Positions 33,701-45,700 of a DNA stretch of 64,000 nt are shown piece after piece. How positions within the stretch are numbered: position 1 is the stretch's first letter; each line of letters begins with the position of its first letter. The DNA comes from Gambelia wislizenii (lineage: Eukaryota > Chordata > Lepidosauria > Squamata > Crotaphytidae): NCBI GenBank assembly GCA_030847615.1, contig JAUMIR010000002.1, positions 200,367,809 to 200,431,808 on the forward strand, given 5' to 3'. The translations under genes were made by a program, and so were the position numbers. A model generated the notes under the pieces. The model was not told where the DNA came from. It saw only the letters and a program-made list of their open reading frames with translations, and made no database searches.

Positions 33701-36700
33701 TTACTTCCCTTGATCTAGACACTATACTGCTATTGATGCAGCCCAAAACTGCATTGACCTTTTTTAGTATTCTCTTTTCTCTCTTTGTTTAAAAAATCAA
33801 TTATATGGGTGGTCGTATATACTCTGTAGGCCTTGTATAAGCCAATTAACTGAGAAACTAAGAATAAAATTAGTTTCAATCAGGGGTGTAGCTATTGGGT
33901 AGAAATGAGGGCACTGTCCCACAATAAGAATTCCCTGTCCCATGAAATTTTTCTTCAATCCCCAATTTCTAGCATTATACAAATCTAAAACATCAGCTGA
34001 ACATTTAGAAATACAGTTCAGGCATCCAAGGAAAAGGGGAAGTTACCAAGCAAATGTGAACACAGCAAATATGAGTTCCAGGTATTCACAATTATCCAGA
34101 TGTTAGAAATTTCGTGACTGAAAGAAAATTTCATGGGGGGTGCAAATTCTTAGTGGTATGGAAATGCCTTCCACCCCATAGCTACACTCCACATTTTAGC
34201 TGAAGAGGCTTACCTTTCTCAATATGGTATTTGGAAGCTTCCTTATTTTCTCCACATGTTCTGGGTTAACCCCCAGTTCACAGCAGCTCACTCTGAGCAA
34301 TTCTTTGTAAGTCAGTTCTTGTCGGTCCAGTTCAATTTCAATGAAGTCATTCTCTTTGAGAGTACGATTTTGAACTCTGACCTTGAGCACCAGTTCTAAT
34401 TAAAAACACAGACATTCAAAATATTAAGAGGGTTAGTCATATAGGCATTGCATAATCTTAAGTTTGCCCTGTGGACTCTTACTATTTCCTTTTTCTAAAT
34501 CCAGTTTGGTGACAGCAAGTGAGTAGCAAGAAAGTCTCCAAACTAATGCTATCATCAAACAAAGCCCATATGGAAAAACATATAGACAGTTGAAGATCTA
34601 CTGGAATACACATTTCGGCTGTCAAAAAATATGACCAGTATGTTCTTCAGTGGCCTGTTCAGTTTTGGTGATTTATTATGTGGGTTGCAGGAGGATTTAC
34701 ATAACAAAACATGTCATTTTCAGAGATAGCCATGCTGGTCTATTTCAATATAAAAAGTATGGAACGAAAAGTGGGAAGGGGAGTTTTCTGGTACCTTTAA
34801 GACTGATTTATTTCAGCATGGGCTTTGGTGGATTACAATCCATTTGTTCTCATAGATTACAATATCCAAGTCACAGATGTAAACGCACAGTCACATAGCT
34901 GAGGAACTGTGATCAGAGTGAAAGTGGATACAGAGAAGGACAACTGTAATACTGGACATAAGAGCAAAACATGGATCATCTTAGCTAATACTTCATCTTT
35001 GCAGGGCTGTCTAGTAGCAGCAGCGAGAACATGAATCCATCCCTCTTGATTGCGAGCTATGTCTGTCCTTAAAAGAAAGAAATACAGGAAGTCTCCACTT
35101 ATCTGGCAGGTTAGGGACTGCAGCAGTGTCAGAAGCTGGAATTGGTTGAAAAGTAGAACCCATGTAGGGAACAGGAGGGAATTACGGTGGCTTGCTTGGG
35201 ACTGCCTGCATGCACTCACTGGTGCCTGCACATGCCTGAGCCCTGGTTGCAAACTTTCTGTTGGCTTGGTGACTTTTTTCCCCTCTCTGCTCACTTTGCA
35301 GGCAGTGCATGCATGTACATTCAGTCCCAAACAACCCTCCATAAGCAAGAACTGTCGTAAGAGTGGATTCCTCATCAAATGAATGGAACTTGTCGTTAAT
35401 TTGCAAGCATCGAGAGAATGAGTCATCACATAATGAGCCATCAAAAGGTGGGGGCTTCCTGTACATTTATTGTATAAATACAGTTGTCCCTTCATATTCA
35501 CTGGGGTTTGGTTCCAGGACCCGCCCCCCCCATGGATACCAAAATCTGTGAATACTCAAGTACCATTATATGCAATGGCATAGCAAAATGGTGTCCCTTA
35601 CATAAGATGGCAAAATCAAGGTTTGCTTTTTGGATTTTTTTTAAAGAATATTTTCAAGCCGTGAATACTTAAATCCATGGATACCAAATCCATGGATACC
35701 GAGAGACAACTGTATACCTAGACATGAGTCCAACTCAGGCAAAACACATGGTTCTTTCTTAGGTATGTTGTGGGCAAGGAGAATCCACAGCAACACCAAT
35801 GAATCATTGCCATTTCGGGCAGTGTTTGAATTAGATGTTAGGAAGAATTATTTTAACAAATTACATGTTGTACTTTTGTAGAGGAAAATGGGGCACCCTG
35901 AATTTGGAAGAGTTAATTAGCTAACACACATTGGAAACTGTTTAATGCAGTTAGATGTGTAAATAGCTATTGCTTAAAACAATTTGTAAGCCGCTCTGAT
36001 AGCCTTGTGGCTGAAGAGCGGGGTATAAATAACTAAATAAAATAAAAATAAAAAATAAAATAAATAAAATAATACAAATGCCAAATTAGTCATATAAACA
36101 GTGATTTATGATTCTCTTTTGTTAGCCAAAATCATTTCCCATGCCATAGAAGCAGGACGTCATATTTGAGCCCAGTTTATAGAATGGCCTGCAGAGTTTT
36201 ATTTTAGCTAGTATTTTTAGCTAGGACCTTTGGGAATTTCTCATATCACTGTACTGTTGATTTTGTTCTTACACTGTGTATTTTGAATTTTGTTTTTGTT
36301 TTAAAGTAGTAATCTGCCTTGACATCACAAAACAGGAAATATCATTTTATAGGATCAGTTCCAAAGATGCTGCTGTATGAGAAGATGTCGCTGATTTTCA
36401 GCGGTTCCTCCTTCCTTTTGTAGTTCTCTGTGCCGCATGTATAGTTGTCCCTTCACATTCGCTGGGGTTTGGTTCCAGGACCCGCCGTGAATACCCAAAT
36501 CCGTGAATATTCAAGTCCTATTACATGTGATAGCATAGCAAAATGGTGTCCCTTATATATGATGGCAAAATCAAGGTTTGCTTTTTGGATTATTATTTTT
36601 TAAAGAATATTTTCAAGCCGTGAATACTAAAATCCGTGAATGTCAAATCCATGAATGTGGAGGGACAACTGTAATTCTGTCCCCCAACACTTAGGGACGG

Positions 36701-39700
36701 ATCGGGGTGGGGGGAAGGATGTCACATGAAGCAGAAAATTCCAGTTCTGTGAAGTAAGTTCCATTTCAGTCATGAAATTGGACGAAAGCTATTATGAATG
36801 CATCTAACAAAACAGTTGCTGTTACTAATTTCTGTCAAGAATACTTCCAGTGAAAAGAACCATTTCAAGTAGTAACAATGATAATAATTGATGTATTTAT
36901 TTATTGTTAATATTTACATGAGACCTCTTAGCACATACTTAACAAATGGTAAACCAATAATCTGATGTTTGAAAGGTAACATAAAAAATAAACAGTTGCA
37001 AAAACGATTGATTGATTGTATTTATACCCCGGCTTTCTCCTGCAATGGGATCCAAGGTGGCTACACTGAAAATGCAGAACATATATCACTTAATAATTTG
37101 GAGGGTACAGAATCAGTCCAGATTATTACCTGGGGAGTCTCATATCATATATAAACTACAGTTTATACGACTAATAAGACACCACAGTGGTGGTGAACAT
37201 GATGAATATGATTATTAACAACTTTATTTATAACCCATCTTTTCCCAAAATTGAGACTCAAAGCAGCTTTCAATTTAAAACAAATTCAATATACAGTTGT
37301 CCCTTCACATTCGCAGCTTTGCCATTCGCGGTTTTGAGTATTCGCGGCTTCCCTCACCCACCCACCCCTCTCCGGGCTCTTCCTTTCCCTTGGTAAAGGG
37401 AGCAAAGGGGGGGGGAGGCAAAGCCTCTGAAATCGCCCCTCTGCTGCTCCTTTGCTCCCTTTGCAGGGAGAATGAAAGCACAGCAGAGGAGCGATTTTGG
37501 GGTTTGCCTCTCCCTCCCTGCTTTCCTGGGTCTTCATTTCCCTTTGCAAAGGGAGTGAAGGTCCAGGCAAGCGTGGGGGGCGGGGAGGCAAAGCCTCTGA
37601 AATCACCCCTCTGCTGCTCCTTCGCTCCCTTTGCAGGGAGAATGAAAGCACAGCAGAGGAGCGATTTTGGGGTTTGCCTCTCCCTCCCTGCTTTCCTGGG
37701 TCTTCATTTCCCTTTGCAAAGGGAGTGAAGGTCCAGGCAAGCGTGGGGGGCGGGGAGGCAAAGCCTCTGAAATCGCCCCTCTGCTGCTCCTTCGCTCCCT
37801 TTGCAGGGAGAATGAAAGCACAGCAGAGGAGCGATTTTGGGGTTTGCCTCTCCCTCCCTGCTTTCCTGGGACTTCATTTCCCTTTGCAAAGGGAGTGAAG
37901 GTCCAGGCAAACACGGGGGAAGGCAAAGCCTCTGAAATCGCCCCTCTGCTGCTCCTTCGCTCCCTTTGCAGGGAGAATAAAAGCACAGCAGAGGAGTGAG
38001 TTTTATTCAGGTTTTTTCACATTCGCGGGGGTCTGGCGACCCTAACCCCCGCGAATGTGAAGGGACGACTGTATAGCTAAAAACATACAAAAGTCAGCAT
38101 TAAAATAGAATTAAGCTTCGCAAAATATTTAAATCATTTAAAACATATGCCTAAAATGATAAAAAACAGCTTAAAACAGTTCAATAAAGAAACATCCTAA
38201 AGCCCTTTCTTTAAAAAAAATTGGTTTCTAAAAAAATAATAACAGAATAAACTTGCTTGCCAACAGAAGTATAGCAAGAAAGGGACCCTTCTGGACTCCA
38301 TGGAAAGGGAGTTTCAGAGCCTACAGGCCACCACCAAAAAGGCCCTGTCTCATGCCACGTCTGCTGCAGCAGTGAGACTGAGAGAAGGGCCTCTCCTGAG
38401 GATGTCAAAGTCTGGGAATGCTGAGTCAGGGAGATATGGTCTATCAAGATAGTGTGGACCTAAGCTGTATAGAGCTTTATAGGTTGTATAGGCTGTTTCA
38501 GACATTATGTTGAACACGCACAGTGACTGGAGCCAACAGCAATGAGCAGACAGAATCCTGACCACCCTTCTACACACATTCAGACAAATAATCCTTATGG
38601 GGAATGTGTCCATAACAAGTTGGAAAAACAGTAACTTTGATGAATTTCACTTAAGGATCATGTCTATTATTGGCCTGAACTGTGAATGGGACCGTATAAT
38701 ACAGCAGGGGGGAAAAACACACAAGAAAGAGCCTACAAAGAATTGTGCTTTTTAAAAATTCTGCACTAATTAATTTGGCACCTTTAACAGCTATTTAAGA
38801 TTAAACCTAAACATAATTTGTCCTCTGCTCATCTCACAATTTTCACCAGAAGGCATCACTACACCATCTGGAAAGCTTACAGCTAACATTGTTTGAGCTC
38901 ACCTTGCATACTGCTAAACGGAAATGCCCCGGTGAAGAAAAAGGGCTGAAATGTTGGAACAGGTCCTGCACAAGGGCCATGAAGTTGCTGAATTTCAGGC
39001 TGTTTAGATGCAGCTGGGGAAGAGATTGTCCTAGCAGGAGGAACAGACATCTGGAGAACATGGCCATTCTGGAGTACAGGTTCTGGGCATTCTAGAGCCA
39101 TGGCCTTTGTCGCATCCGCATCAGGCCCTACAGGGGATGACGTGTCATGTTGCACCATGGCAGTGCCAGGCACCTGATTCTGAGGTATAGAAGCAGGACA
39201 GTCCTCGTTGTGCTGTTCTAAAGGAGGGGAAAGTCTTCCATTCAGAGAGGAAGCTGAAGTGCTGGTAGTGCTGCTACTCATGGAGTTATAAACATAAGGG
39301 AATGGTGGGTTAGCCAAGTAATTGGGGATAATGGGCAGGGCAGAATCTTTCTTCACATCTGGAACCTCATCAGCATCTTCCTCTGAAGAAAAAGAAGAAA
39401 AAGAAACTCGTAACCAAATGTGATTTCCAACTGTAGAAACAGCACAGAAGCTTGGCAAGCATACAGACCATAACAACTTTAGTATGAAACAAATTTTCAT
39501 ACCCACCTTGGGGCACAGAATGAAGGCCCTGACTTTGCACATTAAAATTAACACATATACGCAAAAATTAAATAGTTGATTATTCATTTACAAAAGCTGT
39601 AATAATAGGCATCTATTTGACATTCTTATTACTAAAGAAATTAGATATTAAAGAATATGTCAAAAATTATAAGTATGTGCCCCATCTATGGCTAATACGG

Positions 39701-42700
39701 GACCACATTTTTAACAAGTCAAAACCCAACAATCCATACGTTATATACCAATGTATATATAACGTGTATTGCCCTTATACCAAAGCAATACACGTTCACA
39801 TGAGTGCTAGTTTATGCACACAAAAAACTTGAAGCAAATTGCAGGAAAAAAATTTAAGGAAGAAAATTAACTTCCTTAAATCGCTATGGACTCTAACAGT
39901 CCCACTGGCATTTGAATATTCTTGATGTTATGAGTATTAACTGATCATGTTACCTCCCAGCATCTTTCTAATCTCCCTCTTTGATGTTAACTGGGCTGGT
40001 CTTTCTTCTTTAACTGTGAGAATGTTCTTATCAGCGCCAGCATCAAGCAGATATGATACCACCTGAGCATGGTTCCGTTTGCAGGCCCAATGCAAGCAAG
40101 TCCTGCACAAGGCAAACAGAAGAGCTGAATGAAAACACCACACTGTACACATTTCCACTCTGTATTTCTCTGCTTTCTCTGTGAAGGATGAGGCCAGCCT
40201 ACCTTTTCCTTCCACAATTCCAGATTCTTATAGTGACACCTAGTGGCAAAACCATTTCTTACATTTAGAGAGCATGTAAATCACAGGGATTCAAATTCCA
40301 TTCCTTCTATCTTGCCAGCTTCTGAGGCAGTTCTTGAGCAGCATGAATCAAAACCCCTATTTTAAATGTTCCAACAGCTAATGCATGCTTTCTTCCAACA
40401 GCAATCCCAGAGTGAAGGATGCATTTGTGACTGAGAGCGAAACCAACAAAAACCAAAGGCAAATTGCAGATGCAGTGGCTATGTTCACAAGGTGCATGAA
40501 ATTATGCTTAATGGTACATTAATACACTTCTATAAACCCAAGAAAAAGTCCTCAGTTCCCATGATCCCTCTATCTCCTCCTGTTGCACAGCTAGTTAGAA
40601 GACTTCTGCAGTTTAGTTTCACTTTACTTTGAAAGAATCTTGGCATCATGTTACTTCCAGACTAAGAATCCTATTATAAAATGTGTTTGCAGGCCTAGTG
40701 GTGAGAAACCAGTGCAAGGCTAAGCTGAGATTGCAAACAACCACAATTCACTCAAATCTTTGGGAGAAAACTGGACACAACTTTAATATAGCTACAACTG
40801 CATAAGGTAGGCCTGGCATGAGGTAAACGTCTGCAGATCAATCCAGCAATAGAATGACCTTATGCATTCACAGCAACAACCCCATTACCTGAAGCAGGTG
40901 GCATCAACAGAGAAGGCAACTGAAAACCCATGCAAGCACACAGCCATCTGGGGGGGGGGGGTTGTGAGGCATGAGGCAGGTCCCACTCCAAGTTGGGCAT
41001 TATCTATGCTACTCTGCCCCAAAGTCCCTTAAGACCACAAGAAGGATGCATTTGAAACCCTGGTTCCCACCAAGATGTGATCTTGCCTCATGCCACATCA
41101 CCCAAAGTTGTGACAATATAAAAAGAACAGTTCAGCTGAACACCACAGAACATGCATTAACATTCAAACACAACATAATCCACAATTCATATGACAATTA
41201 AAGCCAGGATGCCTTGCTGAGCAGAGTACAGGTCACTCCCCCCATATGCGTGGGGAATACGTTCCCGGACTTACCATGAATACTTGAAACCACAGGTAAT
41301 AGCAAATCCCATAGAATCACACTGGAGAACCTAGGAAATGCCCAGAGAGGCTGCCTTTCTAGGCATCACCAGTGCAACTCTATAGTAACTTCCAGTAAAA
41401 GTTACCACACAGTGACACTGGAGGACCTAGGAAATGCCTTGAGAGATCATATTTTTCAGACAACATATAGTTGAAACCATGGGTTGCATACCAGAAGGGG
41501 CGGCAACCTTTACTCCTCAATTTATAGCTCCTGGGCGGACCTGAGTGAAACATGCAGATTCAGTGTCAGGCACCTGGGAAACACCTCCCCAGTGCCCCGC
41601 TGATTGGCTGCCTCTTCCTGGACCAGGAAAAAACACAAAGGAGCCAGGGAAGAAGGAGCCAAACCAGGGTGCGGGGAGAGAAGATGCAGCCCACACTAGT
41701 GCCGGAGCCTGAAAAACTCCCCCGACACAAGTCTGAGGACCCTCTGCTTTTTAAAAAATGGCTTTTGGACACATTGTTGGAAATTGGCTCTTTAGAAACT
41801 GACTAAGGTTTGTGACTCAAATATAATGCTGAGTTTTTTAAAAAACAAAACAATAGCAACAACTAAAACTAAACTCAACATAAGTCCTGCCAGCCATGTA
41901 GGAGGAGATGAGGGGGAATGATGATGACATTTTGCTCAGGCTTTTTGAGGCTGATACTTGTGTATTGTTAAATCATGATCTAGTGCAGTGTTCTCGACCA
42001 CCAGCCCTCCAGTTGTTCTGGAATCCCTAACTGGTCATTCTGACTGAGCCCCTTGGAAATTGAAGTCCAAAACATTTGGAGGACCCAATGTTGAGGTCTA
42101 GTATTATGTGTGAACTGCAACACCCGGAGAGAGGTGCAGTGGCATGACCTTAGAGATGCTTGTTCTCTTTTTGTTCTTGCATTACTCAGTTCTGATTAAA
42201 AGGAGGCATGCCTACCTTCTAGTCATGGCACTACCTTTCTATGGTGATGGGGTTGCATGCTCTTGTGCAGCAAGAGGCTATGCTGACTGTAGCATTGCTG
42301 CTAGTAGGGTCTCCAATGTCAGACAGGCTTTTGCTGAGGTGCCAGACTTAATGTGCCAAACAGATATTAGGCAGCAGCAGTCGTGGGGGAGACACTAGTG
42401 AAGGATCTCTCCGAGACAACAGCAATGGAACCATAGCTGACACTGGTAAATACTGCACAGAAGAAGGCATGGTAAACCACTTTCGAATGTCTTTTACTAA
42501 AAAAATCCTATGATGAGACAATCTAAAATGAAACAAGAGATAGTGCCAGAAGGTGAGACTCTCAGGTTGAACAGCACTCAACAAGTTATTGGGGAAGAGC
42601 AGAGGACAAGGACAAGTGGCGCTTAACTAATGACTCAACTGGACTCAAAGCAAAAGGATGTTCAGCTACTCATGCTCAGAGGTGAAAGTCCAAAACTGCA

Positions 42701-45700
42701 CAACACATACTATATAGGAACTTGGAATGTGAGAAGCATGAATCAGGGGAAGCTAGGCATTGTAAAATAAGAAATGGAACATATAAACGTTGCAATACCT
42801 AGGGTGAGTGAGATAAAATAGACATGAATGGGACATTTTGAGTCAGATATACACAGTGTTTTATTCTGGAAATGAAAACCTAAGAAGAAATGGGGTGGCA
42901 TTAATAGTGAAGAGACAGAATGCCAAGGGATAGAATGCCAAGTCTGACTGAATAATATCAATAAGACTCCAGGGAAAACCAATAAATATAACCATAATTC
43001 AAGTTTATGCTCCAACTACTGAGGCAGAAGAAGAAGAAATTGAAAGAGTCTATGCTGGAGTCCAGGAGGAAATTGATCACACACCAAAACAAGACTTTTT
43101 GTTAATTATAGGCAATTTGAATGCAAAAGTATGAAACAGAACAGATTGAAAGACTGTAGGAAAATTTGGCCTAGAATCAAGAAATGAAGCAGAAGAGCGA
43201 CTGATTGAATTCTGCGAGGTCAAACAGTTTGTTTCTTGCAAACTCATTCTTCAGGCAACTATAAAAGCAACTGTACAAATAGACATCACCTGATGGCCAA
43301 TACAAAAATCAAATAGAGTACATAATTGGAAGCAGAAGAGGGAGAAGTTCCAAAACAAGACCAGGAGCAGATTGCACCACAGACACAGCTGAGGAATTAT
43401 ATATAAGAGATGAAAGGATGACAAGACTCATTCAAGGAAGAACCAGTTGAAGTAGAACCTACAATTTTAGAAAGTGAGGTGGAAGCTGCACTCAGAGCAC
43501 TTGGGAAAAATAAATTACCAGGAACAGTTGGCATACCAATAGAGCTGCTTCAAGCTACAGAGACAATATCTACTCTAATTCTAACTAAAATCTGTCAACA
43601 AATATGGAAAACAAAAGAATGGCCCACAAATTGGAAATGCTCAATAAACATTCCAATCCCCAAGAAATGGGACACCAGGAATTACAGTAACCACAGAACC
43701 ATTGCATTATCTTCCAAACAAGCAAAGTGATACTCAGAATTCTACAACAAAGATTTTTACCATATATGGCCAGATTGCCAAGCTGGGTTCAGGAAAGGAA
43801 GAAGCAATAGGGATCACATTGCAAACATATGTTGTATAATGGAGTGCACCAAGGAATTTCAGAAGAAAATCAGCCCATGTGTTATAGATAAGAGCAACAC
43901 CTCTGATTGTGTAGATCATGAAAAAATTATGGATCACTCTTCAAGAAATGGGTGTGCCACAACATTTGGTTATCCTGGTCTGTAACACGTACTCAGGACA
44001 AGAGGCTACCATCAGGACAGAATACGGAGAAATTGATAGTTTGCAATTGGCAAGTGGGCCAGGCAAGGCTGCATTTTTTCACCCTATCTGTTTAACTTGT
44101 AACACTGAACATATCATACATAAAGCAGGATTAGACTCAGAGGAAGGAGACATGCAAATTGGAGGAAGGACATCAATAATTTAAGATGTACAGATGACAC
44201 CATACTACTAGCAGAAAATAGCAAAGACCTGGGACAATTACTGAAGAAAGTCATGGACGAAAGTGCTAAGGTGAGTTTAATGCTGAACATTAAGAAAACA
44301 AAAAGAATGACCATGGATTATTTACATAACATTAAAGTACATGATGAAGATATTGAAATAGTTCAAGATTTTTCATACCTTGGCTCAGTCATTAATCAAA
44401 ATGGAGACTGCAGCCAAGAAATCAGAAAATGACTGGGACTTAGAATGGCAGCTATGAAGGAACCAGACTGACAGGAAGAAAATTTGAAATGTCGTGCTGG
44501 AGAAATGTTCAGCAGACTCCAGGGACTGCCAAAAAAAATGGGTATTAGAGCAAATCAAGCCCAAACCCTCCCTAGAAGCCAAGATGACTAAACTGAGATT
44601 GTCATACTTTGACCATATCATGAGAAGATTTGACTCACCTGAAAAGGCAAAATTGCTTGGTAAGGTAGAAGGCAGTAGGAAATGAGGAAGACCTCATACC
44701 AGATGGCTGGACTCAATCAAGGAAGCCATGGCCCTGAGTCTGTAAGAGCTGAGCAGGGCAGTTGATGGTAGCGTGACTTGGAGGTCTCTCATTCAACTTA
44801 GAATTGCCCTAAGTTGAAATTGACTTGGTGGCAGTTAACAACAATGCCTGGAGCAGAAGCTTTATAGGGAGAGTTATCAGGCAGCCTTGCCAAGAGGAAG
44901 TGTTTCCACTGTACCTCTGCCTCACAAGATATAAATTAAACAAGTCACACTTGCAAGAAAGTAACACAATATATTTATATCCACTAACAAGTCCCATGGA
45001 AACTTCCTTGTGGATATTACAGTTCCACTCCCACGCCTCTTCTATATGAACTGACACTCAGCATTCTGTGGCTCCAGCAAACCGGTTGATACCTTACTAT
45101 ATAATTACTGTTGGGAATTATTTGACTGTGTATTCATGCAAGGCAGGGGATTGGACTAGATGGCCCTTGTGGTCTCTTCCAACCCTATGATTCTATGAAA
45201 CACTAAGCTTGCTCAATCCTCACTGGAGTCCAAAGGCAGAATGGGTTCCCTTTACTTTTTGGTTTCATTTACAAAGTCATTTATTTCTGCATACTTGATT
45301 TTGATGTCTTTTGATATCTTTATGACATACAGACCACAGACTGACTTACAGATAGATGAATTTTGTTTCCAAACTACTGGTACCTCACCAACTGGGCCCC
45401 ACATCAAAGTACTGCAGAGTGAAGTTTCCTGTTCAGTGTTTGTTTTGGTTTATTTATATCCCACCTTTCTCCCAATACAGAGACTCAAGGCTGCTAACAA
45501 TAAATATAAAACAGTACAGTGTTCAAGTCAGCCAGCCATACTTTCCTTCAGGACTCTCCATTCCATCCCCATCCTCATCCCCATTTTTAATTTCCCCCCA
45601 AATCGGCAGTCCATGGTGTCTGGGTATTCTCCAGTCTCCCTATACTGTTTTGTAGAGTTCTTCTTTTGGGTTTTCCATAAAGCTTTCTTTTTTGCGGGGA

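Larger units (their letters stand above)
30766..34213 (-). other. ANKRD40 intron 4
   Basis: Contains a Tigger-like right end with purine-rich inner repeats (about 32290-32825) and a CR1 fragment (33155-33780). The remaining 30766-32200 shows no recognisable gene or element. Confidence 0.7.
37205..38620 (-). mobile_element. LINE 3' region (L2-like), split by a MITE
   Basis: The left part 37205-37293 (TTATTTATAACCCATCTTTT and following) and right part 38072-38620 (AAAGCCCTTTCTTT, AGGCCCTGTCTCATGCCACG, GAGAGAAGGGCCTCTCCTGA) read on across the MITE at 37294-38071. The element is in reverse orientation. Class is inferred from familiar 3' UTR blocks. Confidence 0.55.
34396..38902 (-). other. ANKRD40 intron 3
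   Basis: 4.5 kb containing a retroelement fragment (34715-34830), two Tigger-like MITEs (35481, 36442), a LINE 3' end with an AAATA tail (35980-36073), and a LINE 3' region split by a minisatellite-bearing MITE (37205-38620). No additional exon is seen. Confidence 0.75.

Noticed and set aside
34857..35501. 214-codon minus-strand open frame
   Set aside because: It runs from unassigned intron into a Tigger-like MITE, shows no recognisable domain and has no splice context with ANKRD40.
37385..37998. CRISPR-like direct repeats
   Set aside because: Units are 170 bp, contiguous and without variable spacers, in a vertebrate MITE; not a CRISPR array.
37286..37999. Overlapping repetitive open frames (110-143 codons) on both strands
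   Set aside because: They follow the 170-bp tandem repeat, which lacks stops in several frames; same peptides recur by period, not by function.
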